DNA from: Alphaproteobacteria bacterium
GTDB taxonomy: Bacteria; Pseudomonadota; Alphaproteobacteria; GCA-2731375
Length of the DNA: 23,595 bases
Assembly (NCBI GenBank): GCA_028281075.1
Contig: JANQKO010000601.1
Coordinates: forward strand, 1-23,595
Reading direction: 5' to 3'
Every line of letters begins with the position of its first letter. The first letter of the stretch is position 1. Shown here one piece after another: positions 7,257 to 16,037 of the stretch. Below the pieces are notes generated by a model that worked only from the letters and a program-made list of their open reading frames with translations, did no database searches and had not been told where the DNA came from. The position numbers and the translations under genes are program-made.

Positions 7257-8548
7257 CCGTTGGAGACCGGGTCGGTGGCCGCGAGCGCCGCCGGCGGCAC
7301 CGGTACGCAGCCGATCCGCTTGCGGGTCAGGGCCGCGCAGGCATCGCGCGCCTCGGTCTCGTCATAGCCGATGAGCCGTGCCCGATAGAGCCGCGAGGCG
7401 CCCTCCTGGAACGGCTCGATCGAGACCGCGCTGTGGGTGAGGTCGTCCGGCAGGGCGCCGGCCGCCCGGAGGACACGTTTCTGCGCCGATTCATACTGCT
7501 TGAAGGCGCCGACCTGGACCGCCCATTGGTTCTCGACATTGGCCGGCGCGAACCGGAACGAGGTCCGGCTGCCCTGCTCGACGGGCAGCTCGCGCGCCGG
7601 GGCCGCGCCACCGGCGGTCTCGATCGCCGCGACCGCGTCGCCGTCATGCGGTCGCGGCCGGAACCGCGGGGCCGGCGGGGTCATCAGCGCGGCGACCGCC
7701 CGTTCGCGCTCGATCTTGCGGAACGCCTTGTCGAGCAGGCCGCGCATGTGCCGGTCCCGGCTGCTGGCCGTGCGGCCGCCGATGACGACCCCGATCACGC
7801 GACGGCCCTGGCGTTCGACCGACGAGACCAGATTGAAGCCCGAGGCGCGGGTATAGCCGGTCTTGACGCCGTCCGTGCCGTCATACCGGCCCAGCAGGCG
7901 GTTGTGGTTGCGGAACGTGCGCTTGCCGTAGCGGAATTTGCGCTGCGAGAAGTAGTGGTAGTACTGGGGGAACGTGGCGTGAATGGCCTGGCCCAGCCGC
8001 GCCATGTCCCGCGCGGTGCTGAGCTGCCGGCGGTTCGGCAGGCCCGAGGCATTGCGGAAGGTCGTCCGCTTCATGCCGAGGTCACGGGCCTTGCGGGTCA
8101 TGAGCTGCGCGAACTTGGCTTCCGTGCCGCCGAGATGCTCGGCGATGGTGGTGGCGGCGTCGTTGGCCGACTTCGTGACCAGCGCCAGGATCGCGTCCTC
8201 GACGCGGATCGTCCGACCGACCTTGAGGCCGAGCTTGGAGGGCGTCTGGCCGGCGGCCCGTTTCGAGACCTTGAGCCTGGTATCGAGCGTCAGCCTGCCG
8301 GCCTCGATCGCCTCGAAGGTCAGGTACAGCGTCATGATCTTGGTCAGCGAGGCCGGATAGACCCGCCGGTCGGGATTGCGCGCGTGCAGCACGCGGCCGG
8401 TTTCGCCGTCGATCACGATCGAGGCGTAACGGCGGGCGTCGGCGTCCCCGGAGACTATCAGGCCGGCCAGAAACAGCGCCAGTGTCAAGGCCGCCAGTCG
8501 CAGCGCCCGGCAGGTCGACGGCGAGACGTTTCGATCGTGATCGGTCAA
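7253..8548 (-). CDS. D-alanyl-D-alanine carboxypeptidase with C-terminal SPOR domain
   Basis: This is a periplasmic penicillin-binding protein of the S11 (DacA/DacC/DacF) family, which trims the terminal D-Ala of peptidoglycan pentapeptides. The three active-site motifs are SLTK (Ser67), SAN (Ser127) and KTG (229-231). After a proline-rich linker, a SPOR domain (WAVQVGAFKQYESAQKRV onward) can bind denuded septal glycan, a fusion typical of alphaproteobacteria. No ATG precedes the signal peptide. The frame opens with TTG at 8656, and I favour TTG 8548, which has GAGG 5 nt upstream and directly precedes a basic region and hydrophobic segment ending near DADA. This gives 431 aa. It ends in a 4-nt overlap with psuG and is divergent from the lipoprotein gene. 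Confidence 0.9.
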   Translation of the reverse strand: MTDHDRNVSPSTCRALRLAALTLALFLAGLIVSGDADARRYASIVIDGETGRVLHARNPDRRVYPASLTKIMTLYLTFEAIEAGRLTLDTRLKVSKRAAGQTPSKLGLKVGRTIRVEDAILALVTKSANDAATTIAEHLGGTEAKFAQLMTRKARDLGMKRTTFRNASGLPNRRQLSTARDMARLGQAIHATFPQYYHYFSQRKFRYGKRTFRNHNRLLGRYDGTDGVKTGYTRASGFNLVSSVERQGRRVIGVVIGGRTASSRDRHMRGLLDKAFRKIERERAVAALMTPPAPRFRPRPHDGDAVAAIETAGGAAPARELPVEQGSRTSFRFAPANVENQWAVQVGAFKQYESAQKRVLRAAGALPDDLTHSAVSIEPFQEGASRLYRARLIGYDETEARDACAALTRKRIGCVPVPPAALAATDPVSNG

Positions 8549-8751
8549 GACGACCTCACGCCCGACGGCAACATCATCGGCCCGACTGACACATGGATCG
8601 AAATCCCATGATTCCTCTCGACGCGTAGAAAGACGACAAATACGTCCACAAGTCAAATACCCACCTTAAACCCGGCTCTTTTTAAACAGTCTCGCCAGCC
8701 GTGGTTAACATTGACTTGAAAGCAAACGTTTACCCTGCCAGGTAGGAGGTG

Positions 8752-9453
8752 ATGCACTGGCGTATCCTGCTATTCCTACTATTGGCGAGCCTGGCCGCCG
8801 GCTGTGCCAGCCGTGGCGCGGTCGACGATCCGGTGGTCCGTAGCTTTACCTGGTTTCCCTATGTCGGTGGCGAGGACATCAAGGCCATCTGCGCGCCGGG
8901 CGCCAGCGACCGCTACCGTTTCGTCTATAATGGCGTCTGGGACGAGCAGGTCCGGACCTATGACATCGTCGGCAGCGCGACCGGACTGGGGGCGGTCGCC
9001 AAGGCCCGCGTCTTCGGCGAATTCGATCTGAGGAATTTCGCGTTGAGCAGTCCGCAATCCGTCTGGCGGGGCGCCGGTTCGCGCGCCAGCCTGACCGAAG
9101 ACGCGTTCGACACGCTGCGCCGGATTGTCGCCGAGAGCCCGTTCGAGGGACCGACGCCGGACGGCCGGTTCCTGCGCTCGGACGAGTTCTACTGGGCGGT
9201 CAGCGCCTGTCGCGGCGGCCGGTTCCATTTCAATGCCTGGACCGGCGATATGGCCGGGTTCGCGGAATTGCCGTTCTTCGACCTGCTGCTGCCGCTTGAC
9301 GGCACCGGTGTCGCCGTCAATCCGCCCCGCCGGCTCGACCTCGGACCGTTCGACGACGTGCCGCAGCGGTTCCGCACCGCCGGCGGCCCAACTCAGTATT
9401 TCCGGCTGCAGGTGGGCGCGAACGGCCTGCGGCTCGGGCCGGCGCTGTTCTGA
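8752..9453 (+). CDS. conserved-looking lipoprotein of unknown function
   Basis: I do not recognise the family. The N-terminus MHWRILLFLLLASLAAGC is a lipoprotein signal peptide with lipobox LAAGC, so Cys18 would be lipidated and the roughly 216-residue mature part anchored in the envelope. There are no further membrane segments. Notable stretches are RSFTWFPYVGGEDIKAICA, YRFVYNGVWDEQVRTYDI and FYWAVSACRGGRFHFNAWTG. Beyond Cys18 there are two cysteines, one in AICA and one in SACRGG, and they could form a disulfide. Codon usage matches neighbouring genes, and the frame is intact and high in G+C at third positions, so it is a real gene. AGGAGG lies only 2 nt before the ATG. A GTG at 8749 overlaps that box and is less likely. 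It lies between the carboxypeptidase and the phasin and is probably transcribed alone. Confidence 0.8.
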   Translation: MHWRILLFLLLASLAAGCASRGAVDDPVVRSFTWFPYVGGEDIKAICAPGASDRYRFVYNGVWDEQVRTYDIVGSATGLGAVAKARVFGEFDLRNFALSSPQSVWRGAGSRASLTEDAFDTLRRIVAESPFEGPTPDGRFLRSDEFYWAVSACRGGRFHFNAWTGDMAGFAELPFFDLLLPLDGTGVAVNPPRRLDLGPFDDVPQRFRTAGGPTQYFRLQVGANGLRLGPALF

Positions 9454-9526
9454 AAGACCGTCCGAGGATGGCCCTGCCGGTCCGCTGTCCCGGAGAGGGT
9501 TAACGGCCGGGAAGGCGTCTCCCAGA

Positions 9527-9554
9527 TGCATCGCAACATTTTTGTTGCGATGCA
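9527..9554. promoter_or_regulatory. 12-bp perfect palindrome, putative PhaR operator 1
   Basis: TGCATCGCAACA (9527-9538) and its exact reverse complement TGTTGCGATGCA (9543-9554) flank TTTT. Each arm matches 11 of 12 positions of the TGC-repeat motif I recall for the PHA-responsive repressor PhaR (TGCRNYGCASMA). It ends 11 nt before the -35 box of the phasin promoter. It could also fold as an RNA hairpin downstream of the lipoprotein gene, but no T-run follows it. Confidence 0.6.
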
Positions 9555-9565
9555 CAAAAAGTTTC

Positions 9566-9593
9566 TTGACATGGGATCGGCATTGCCTATTTT
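9566..9593 (+). promoter_or_regulatory. sigma70-type promoter of the phasin gene
   Basis: A perfect -35 hexamer TTGACA (9566-9571) is followed after 16 nt by TATTTT (9588-9593), a four-of-six -10 match. The predicted transcription start is near 9600. This leaves a leader of about 90 nt before the phasin ATG and places the second palindrome right at the start site. Confidence 0.65.
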
Positions 9594-9600
9594 TACGTCA

Positions 9601-9615
9601 TGTTGCACTGCAACA
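9601..9615. promoter_or_regulatory. 7-bp palindrome, putative PhaR operator 2
   Basis: TGTTGCA (9601-9607), a single C, then TGCAACA (9609-9615) form a perfect inverted repeat. It shares the TGTTGC/GCAACA half-site with the palindrome at 9527-9554. It overlaps the predicted transcription start, where a bound repressor would block RNA polymerase. Confidence 0.6.
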
Positions 9616-9689
9616 TCGGGCAGGACAGCGTATTCGTCGTGCAGGTTTCGTGTATCAAGCCAACGCATATTTGGGCTCAGGATCAGGAA

Positions 9690-10196
9690 ATGACGACTAA
9701 ATCGACCAAGAAGACCACCGACACGGCATCTCAGACCGTCGAGGCCGTGGTCACGGCCGGCCAGGAAGCCACCGAGAGCTTGATGAAGGCCGCCACCGAG
9801 AACTACGAGAAGATGTTCACCACCGCCAAGGAGAAGGTCGACGAGGCCGTGAAGGGCTACGACCAGTTCGCCGTCTTCGGCAAGGAGAACGTCGAGGCGT
9901 TCGTGGCCGCCGGCAACGTCGCCACCAAGGGCATGGAGAGCCTGACGGCCGAATGGCTGACGTTCGGCAAGCAGTCGATCGAGGACGGCATCTCGGCGAC
10001 CAAGGCGATGATGGGCGCCAAGACCCTGCAGGAACTGATCGACCTGCAGACGGCGTTCACCAAGAGCTCGCTCGACTCGTTCGTGAACCAGGGCACCAAG
10101 GTGACCGAACTGACCGCCAAGGTCGCCCAGGACACCTTGGCGCCGATCAACGGCCGCGTGAACGCCGCCGTGGACAAGGTTGTCAAAGCCGCGTAA
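9690..10196 (+). CDS. phasin (polyhydroxyalkanoate granule-associated protein)
   Basis: This is a 168-aa, highly helical, lysine- and alanine-rich protein of the phasin family that coats intracellular PHB/PHA granules. It has a Lys/Thr-rich N-terminus, then long amphipathic helices with the family pattern ENYEKMFTTAKEKVDEAVKG, FGKENVEAFVAAGNVATKG and LQELIDLQTAFTKSSLDSFV. There is no signal peptide. The start is ATG 9690 with AGGA at 9679-9682. An upstream ATG at 9600 in the same frame lies on the predicted transcription start and would add an unlikely Cys-containing extension, so I reject it. Expression is probably strong and controlled by PhaR: a -35/-10 promoter lies between two TGTTGC-type palindromes, and a strong terminator follows. 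The phaC, phaR and phaAB genes are not in the window. PhaP is the likely common name. Confidence 0.92.
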   Translation: MTTKSTKKTTDTASQTVEAVVTAGQEATESLMKAATENYEKMFTTAKEKVDEAVKGYDQFAVFGKENVEAFVAAGNVATKGMESLTAEWLTFGKQSIEDGISATKAMMGAKTLQELIDLQTAFTKSSLDSFVNQGTKVTELTAKVAQDTLAPINGRVNAAVDKVVKAA

Positions 10197-10220
10197 CTGG
10201 CACCGCCATTGCGCGGATTG

Positions 10221-10257
10221 AAAGGGCCCGGTACCTCCTCCCACCGGGCCCTTTTTT
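10221..10257 (+). terminator. intrinsic terminator of the phasin gene
   Basis: AAAGGGCCCGGT (10221-10232) pairs perfectly with ACCGGGCCCTTT (10243-10254) across a 10-nt loop, and the T-run extends to 10257. This is a strong rho-independent terminator starting 24 nt after the phasin stop. It makes the phasin a single-gene transcript separated from clpS. Confidence 0.95.
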
Positions 10258-10439
10258 AATGGGTTCATGCTAGGTTAGGTTCCGGTCGGCGATCGGCGCC
10301 GGCCGGTCATGGCGGTGCCGTCACCCGTTCCGCCGCGGCCGGCGGGATGCGGACAATTGCCCGTGGCCCCTTCCAATGGGCCTTCGATGCCCGATATTAT
10401 GATTCGTGATTCAGACAGGCCTGAATATCCGTACCCACC

Positions 10440-10771
10440 ATGAGCGACGAGGAGCGAAATAACGGACCGAAGAAGGGCAGTGGTACCGGCGTCGTCACGG
10501 CGACCAAGCCGAAAACCAAGAAGCCTTCGATGTATAAGGTGCTGCTCCTGAACGACGATTACACGCCCATGGAGTTCGTCGTTCATGTTCTGGAGCGGTT
10601 TTTCTTCAAAAGCCGCGAGGAAGCCACCGAGATCATGCTGCATGTGCATCGACGGGGCATCGGTATTTGCGGCGTCTACACCTATGATATCGCCGAAACC
10701 AAGGTCACTCAGGTGATGGAGTTCTCGCGTAAGCACCAACACCCGCTGCAGTGTACGATGGAAAAAGAATA

Positions 10772-10772
<1 letters not shown>
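10440..10772 (+). CDS. clpS: ATP-dependent Clp protease adaptor ClpS
   Basis: It delivers N-degron substrates (N-terminal Phe, Tyr, Trp or Leu) to the ClpAP protease in the cytoplasm. After a flexible charged N-terminal extension of about 28 residues comes the ClpS core: YKVLLLNDDYTPMEFVVHVL (the NDDYTPMEF segment lines the N-end pocket), FFFKSREEATEIMLHVHRRG and VYTYDIAETKVTQV. At 110 aa it has the normal length. No strong Shine-Dalgarno precedes ATG 10440. A TATTAT at 10395-10400 might be a -10 box, but I see no good -35. The stop codon shares one base with the GTG start of clpA, indicating tight coupling. Confidence 0.96.
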
Positions 10773-13114
<2,342 letters not shown>

Positions 13115-13245
13115 GCGAGGGAAAACGGCCTTCTGACCGTGATGGGGAAGCTGTCGCCGGATTGGCTTGACGCTGCCAAATGCCGCCTTCCTCAGAGCGT
13201 GTGAAAGAATTGCGCCGAAGGCACCCGGATTGTCATCCTGGCGAA

Positions 13246-13263
13246 GCCTGCCCCGGCGCAGGC
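13246..13263. repeat. 6-bp perfect hairpin in GC-rich repeat
   Basis: GCCTGC (13246-13251) and GCAGGC (13258-13263) flank CCCGGC. The sequence around it, beginning GTCATCCTGGCGAAG, resembles the interspersed palindromic repeats common between genes in GC-rich alphaproteobacteria. I recognise the style, not a named family. Confidence 0.5.
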
Positions 13264-13389
13264 CGGGGCCCGGCCACCGGCGACGGTCTCCCGCCACGGT
13301 CATAGCGGCGGTGCCCACCCCGGCGCGGGCCGGGGGCCGCCATGCATGGGCACCCAACCGCCGGCGCGGCGCTTGCCGGCGAAGCCCAT

Positions 13390-13415
13390 GGATGCCGGCC
13401 TCCGCCGGCATGACG
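13390..13415. repeat. interspersed hairpin repeat, copy A
   Basis: ATGCCGGC (13392-13399) and GCCGGCAT (13404-13411) form a perfect 8-bp stem with a 4-nt loop, flanked by GG before and GACG after. It has the same layout as 13521-13546. Confidence 0.6.
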
Positions 13416-13444
13416 CCGGGGGATTTCTTCACACGGGAAATCAA

Positions 13445-13459
13445 TAGGGACAGTCCCTA
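13445..13459. repeat. palindrome TAGGGAC-A-GTCCCTA
   Basis: This is a perfect 7-bp inverted repeat around one central A, in the lower-GC part of the intergenic region. It could be an operator or part of a dispersed repeat. GGGACAGTCCC-type palindromes are common in intergenic repeats of many proteobacteria. Confidence 0.4.
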
Positions 13460-13520
13460 ATAGATGAGGGAATCCCAAGGAATCCGAATACGCCCGGACT
13501 ATTGCCCCGGTTACGCCGCT

Positions 13521-13546
13521 GGATGCTGGCCTGCGTCAGCATGACG
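13521..13546. repeat. interspersed hairpin repeat, copy B
   Basis: This is the same 26-nt layout as copy A at 13390-13415: ATGCTGGC and GTCAGCAT with a 4-nt loop, flanked by GG and GACG. One C-G pair of copy A is a T-A pair here (a compensatory change) and another pair becomes G-T. Pairing is therefore kept although the sequence differs. Confidence 0.6.
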
Positions 13547-13583
13547 GCTTCTTTCGGGCCGCGAGTAGTTCATTCACACGCTC

Positions 13584-14765
13584 TCAGCTTCCGTCCTGCT
13601 GCCGTTCGCCTTTTCGGAACGGCGCGAAATCCGCCAGAAAGTCGATCTCGCGGTCGACCTCGCGCCGCTCCTGTTCGAGGAAGCGGTCGACGGCGTCCCG
13701 GAACGCCGGGTCCCGGATCCAGTGGGCGCTGTAGACGTGCGCCGGGACATAGCCGCGAGCGATCTTGTGCTCGCCCTGCGCCCCGGCTTCGACCTTGGCC
13801 AGCCCGCGCGTGATGGCGAACTCGATGGCCTGGTAATAGCAGGCCTCGAAATGCAGGAACCGGTGGTCTTCGATGCAGCCCCAGTTGCGGCCGTAGATCG
13901 TGTCGGTGCCGAAGAAGTTCAGGGCGCCGGCGATGTAGCGTCCGGCCCGGCGGCACATGACCAGCGCGATCTTGTCGGCCATGCGTTCGCTGACCAGGCT
14001 GAAGAAGGTGCGGGTTAGATAGGGCCGTCCCCACTTGCGGCCGCCAGTGTCCATGTAGAATTCGTAGAAGGCGTCCCAGTGCTCTTCGCGGAGGTCCGAG
14101 CCCGTCAGCACTTGAACATCGACGCCGGATTCGAGCGCGCCCCGGCGCTCCTTCTTGATCGCCTTCCGTTTCCGCGAGGCGAGGTCATTCAGAAAATCAT
14201 CGAAGTCGCCGTAACCGTTGTTGTACCAGTGAAACTGCTCGCCCGTGCGCTGTAGCAGGCCGCGTTCGCCGAGCCGGTTCCACTCGGCTTCGGTCGGAAA
14301 ATTGATATGCAGCGTCGAGACGTCCAGGCGGCGCGCCACCTCCATGGCGCCGGCGATCAGGTTGTCGCGCACCTCGTCCGCCTGCGGGCCGGGCCGGGCC
14401 AGCAGGCGGGGGCCGGTGGCGGGCGTGAACGGCACGGCCACCAGCAGCTTGGGATAGTAGCGGCCGCCGGCGCGCTCGTAGGCGTCCGCCCAGCCGTAGT
14501 CGAAGATGTATTCGCCCTGGCTGTGGCCTTTCAGGTACATGGGCATGGCGCCGATCAGCCCGTGGCCGGGCTCCTCGACGACCAGGTGATAGACGCCCCA
14601 GCCCGTCTTCGCGGATGCCGAGCCGCTATCCTCGAGCGCGCTCAGGAAGGCGTGGCTGACGAACGGGTTGTCGCCGCCCGCGCAGGCGTCCCACTGTTCG
14701 GCCGGCACGTCGGCGATGCGGCTGATCGCCTTGATGACGACGCTATCGGGATCGGATTCGGCCAT
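13584..14765 (-). CDS. FemAB-like GNAT-fold N-acyltransferase family protein (DUF482)
   Basis: This 393-aa cytoplasmic-type protein matches the bacterial DUF482/FemAB-like family (COG3146, predicted acyltransferases). Recognisable stretches are NPFVSHAFLSALEDSGS near the N-terminus, FDYGWADAYERAG, YYPKLLVAVPFTPATGPRLL, FHWYNNGYGDFDDFLNDLAS followed by KRKAIKKERR, and the C-terminal GRNWGCIEDHRFLHFEACYY with GAQGEHKIARGY. FemX-like relatives transfer amino acids to peptidoglycan precursors, but the substrate of this branch is not established, so function is open. It lies 63 nt downstream of the GDPD gene on the same strand, probably as the last gene of the RidA-GDPD cluster. I recall this order from other alphaproteobacteria. 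The C-terminus is Gln/Arg-rich and the stop touches an inverted repeat. Confidence 0.88.
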   Translation of the reverse strand: MAESDPDSVVIKAISRIADVPAEQWDACAGGDNPFVSHAFLSALEDSGSASAKTGWGVYHLVVEEPGHGLIGAMPMYLKGHSQGEYIFDYGWADAYERAGGRYYPKLLVAVPFTPATGPRLLARPGPQADEVRDNLIAGAMEVARRLDVSTLHINFPTEAEWNRLGERGLLQRTGEQFHWYNNGYGDFDDFLNDLASRKRKAIKKERRGALESGVDVQVLTGSDLREEHWDAFYEFYMDTGGRKWGRPYLTRTFFSLVSERMADKIALVMCRRAGRYIAGALNFFGTDTIYGRNWGCIEDHRFLHFEACYYQAIEFAITRGLAKVEAGAQGEHKIARGYVPAHVYSAHWIRDPAFRDAVDRFLEQERREVDREIDFLADFAPFRKGERQQDGS

Positions 14766-14828
14766 GGCGACAGTCTAGCATGCACCCGTTCGATGACAGT
14801 GTCCGACGCGGCGCGGCAACAGAACCGG

Positions 14829-15572
14829 TCACGGGCGGACCGCCTCGAATATCTGGTTGTCCGTGCAGCCCCGCGCCAGGGCGAGCTGGGCGGGCGTGCG
14901 GACGGTCCAGGTCAGCAGCGGCCAGCCCAGGCCGCGTGCCAGCCGCGGCGGCCAGAACGGCAGATCCAGGATGTCATAGGCGATGAAATGCGGCCGTGAC
15001 AGCAGGCAGGTCAGCAGATGCGCGGCGGCGAAGCCGGCGGGGCCCGCGCGCTGATCGGGGTCGGTGCGGCTGCGCCGCGTGGCGATCTGGCCGCGGCAGA
15101 CCTCGGGCGCGTGGCGCCGGAACCAGGCCAGCGTCAGCGGGTTGAACGACTGCACGGCATATCGGCCGCCATAGCCGGCCAGCGTCCGCCGGGTCGCCGC
15201 CGCCAGCGGGGCGGCGACCCGGCCGGTCTGCTTGATCTCCACCAGCAGCGGTACCCGGCCGCCGATCAGGCCGAGAATCTCGTCCAATGTCGGGATGGTT
15301 TCGTCGCTGCCGGAAACGCTGAGGCGTGACAGTTCATCCGCCTTGTGATCGGCCAGCCGGCCGCTGGCAGCCGTCACGCGGTCCAGCCTTTCGTCATGGA
15401 AGACCATGACCGTGCCGTCGGCGGACAGCCTGACATCGAGCTCGATACCGTAGCCCGCGGCAATGGCGGCGGCGAACGCGCCGCGGGTATGCTCGGGCAC
15501 GCCGGCATCCGCGTCATGCAGGCCGCGATGGGCGAACGGCAGGTCCGTGAGCCAGTCCGGCGCACGCGTCAT
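14829..15572 (-). CDS. glycerophosphodiester phosphodiesterase family protein
   Basis: It hydrolyses glycerophosphodiesters (deacylated phospholipids) to glycerol-3-phosphate and an alcohol. The TIM-barrel family signature is complete: AHRG (His15, Arg16), the metal-binding pair in GIELDVR (Glu44, Asp46), VFHDE with catalytic His59, and LVEIK (Glu112, Lys114). A C-terminal WTVRTPAQL matches the usual W-T-V strand. At 247 aa it is a compact cytoplasmic form without signal peptide, like UgpQ. Its ATG overlaps the stop of the upstream RidA-family gene (ATGA, 4-nt overlap), so the genes are translationally coupled. The substrate head group cannot be told. Confidence 0.92.
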   Translation of the reverse strand: MTRAPDWLTDLPFAHRGLHDADAGVPEHTRGAFAAAIAAGYGIELDVRLSADGTVMVFHDERLDRVTAASGRLADHKADELSRLSVSGSDETIPTLDEILGLIGGRVPLLVEIKQTGRVAAPLAAATRRTLAGYGGRYAVQSFNPLTLAWFRRHAPEVCRGQIATRRSRTDPDQRAGPAGFAAAHLLTCLLSRPHFIAYDILDLPFWPPRLARGLGWPLLTWTVRTPAQLALARGCTDNQIFEAVRP

Positions 15573-16036
15573 GCAAACTCGAAGACCGCGTCGAGCTCGA
15601 CGGAGATGTTCATGGGCAGGCTGGGCGCGACGGTGACGCTACGGGCGTGACGGCCATGGTCGTCCAGCACGTCGGCGAGCAGGCCGGAGGCGGCATCGAC
15701 GACGAGATGGGCGTCCGCGTAGCCCGGTGTCGCGTTGACGAGGCCGAACACCTTGACGCAGCGCCGGATCCGGTCGAGGTCGCCGGCGAGCGCGTGACTT
15801 GCGTGCGCCAGCAGGTTCAGCGCCGTCAGCCGGGCCGCGGCGCGGCCGTCATCGAAGGTGACGTCGCGGCCGATCTTGCCGGCGCCGCGCAGTTCCCGTC
15901 CCCAGGTCGGGCCGACGCCCGAGACCCAGATCTGTCCGCCGGTGACGACGTAGGGCACGTAGTTGCCGGCCGGCGGATGTTGCGGCGGCAGCTCGAGGCC
16001 AAGCTCGGCCAGGCGTCCGGTGACCCGTTGCCCCAC
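15569..16036 (-). CDS. RidA family (YjgF/UK114-like) protein, paralogue 1
   Basis: This is a 155-aa protein of the long RidA-like branch (YjgF-like group of about 150-160 aa). Classical RidA deaminates reactive enamine/imine intermediates, but this branch has no assigned substrate. Visible family segments are PAGNYVPYVVTGGQIWVSG, the helix TALNLLAHASHAL, CVKVFGLVNA, and the C-terminal HARSVTVAPSLPMNISVELD, where the Arg of HAR sits near the usual carboxylate-binding position. The start is GTG 16036, one base after the stop of paralogue 2, and the 3' end overlaps the GDPD start by 4 nt. It is clearly homologous to its neighbour but diverged, so this is an old tandem duplication. Confidence 0.88.
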   Translation of the reverse strand: MGQRVTGRLAELGLELPPQHPPAGNYVPYVVTGGQIWVSGVGPTWGRELRGAGKIGRDVTFDDGRAAARLTALNLLAHASHALAGDLDRIRRCVKVFGLVNATPGYADAHLVVDAASGLLADVLDDHGRHARSVTVAPSLPMNISVELDAVFEFA

Positions 16037-16037
16037 G

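Larger units (their letters stand above)
13115..13583. other. 469-nt gene-free, repeat-rich intergenic region
   Basis: It lies between the convergent clpA and FemAB-like genes. No frame here has convincing coding features. Open frames on both strands are translations of palindromic GC-rich repeats. It contains an inverted repeat pair at its edges (13194-13209 and 13569-13584), a hairpin at 13246-13263, two related hairpins (13390-13415 and 13521-13546), a short palindrome (13445-13459), and a lower-GC patch at about 13435-13500. Confidence 0.8.
13194..13584. repeat. 391-bp segment bounded by 16-bp inverted repeats
   Basis: AGAGCGTGTGAAAGAA at 13194-13209 matches the reverse complement of 13569-13584 at 15 of 16 positions. 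A third, shorter copy of the core, TTCTTCACACG, lies inside at 13425-13435 in the same orientation as the right end. The right copy touches the stop codon of the minus-strand gene. I see no clear target-site duplication and no coding capacity, so it could be a small non-autonomous (MITE-like) element, a mosaic of interspersed repeats, or a facing pair of 3'-end signals. Confidence 0.5.

Noticed and set aside
7433..8611. 392-codon plus-strand frame opposite the carboxypeptidase
   Set aside because: Shadow frame, since the S11 peptidase and SPOR motifs are on the minus strand.
9600..9689. Upstream ATG extending the phasin by 30 residues
   Set aside because: It sits on the predicted transcription start and inside operator 2, has no ribosome-binding site, and adds a Cys-containing segment foreign to phasins.
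13167..13813. Short frames within and around the clpA downstream region
   Set aside because: They are translations of palindromic GC-rich repeats or of the 3' end of the FemAB-like gene in the wrong frame. No start signals or domain patterns.
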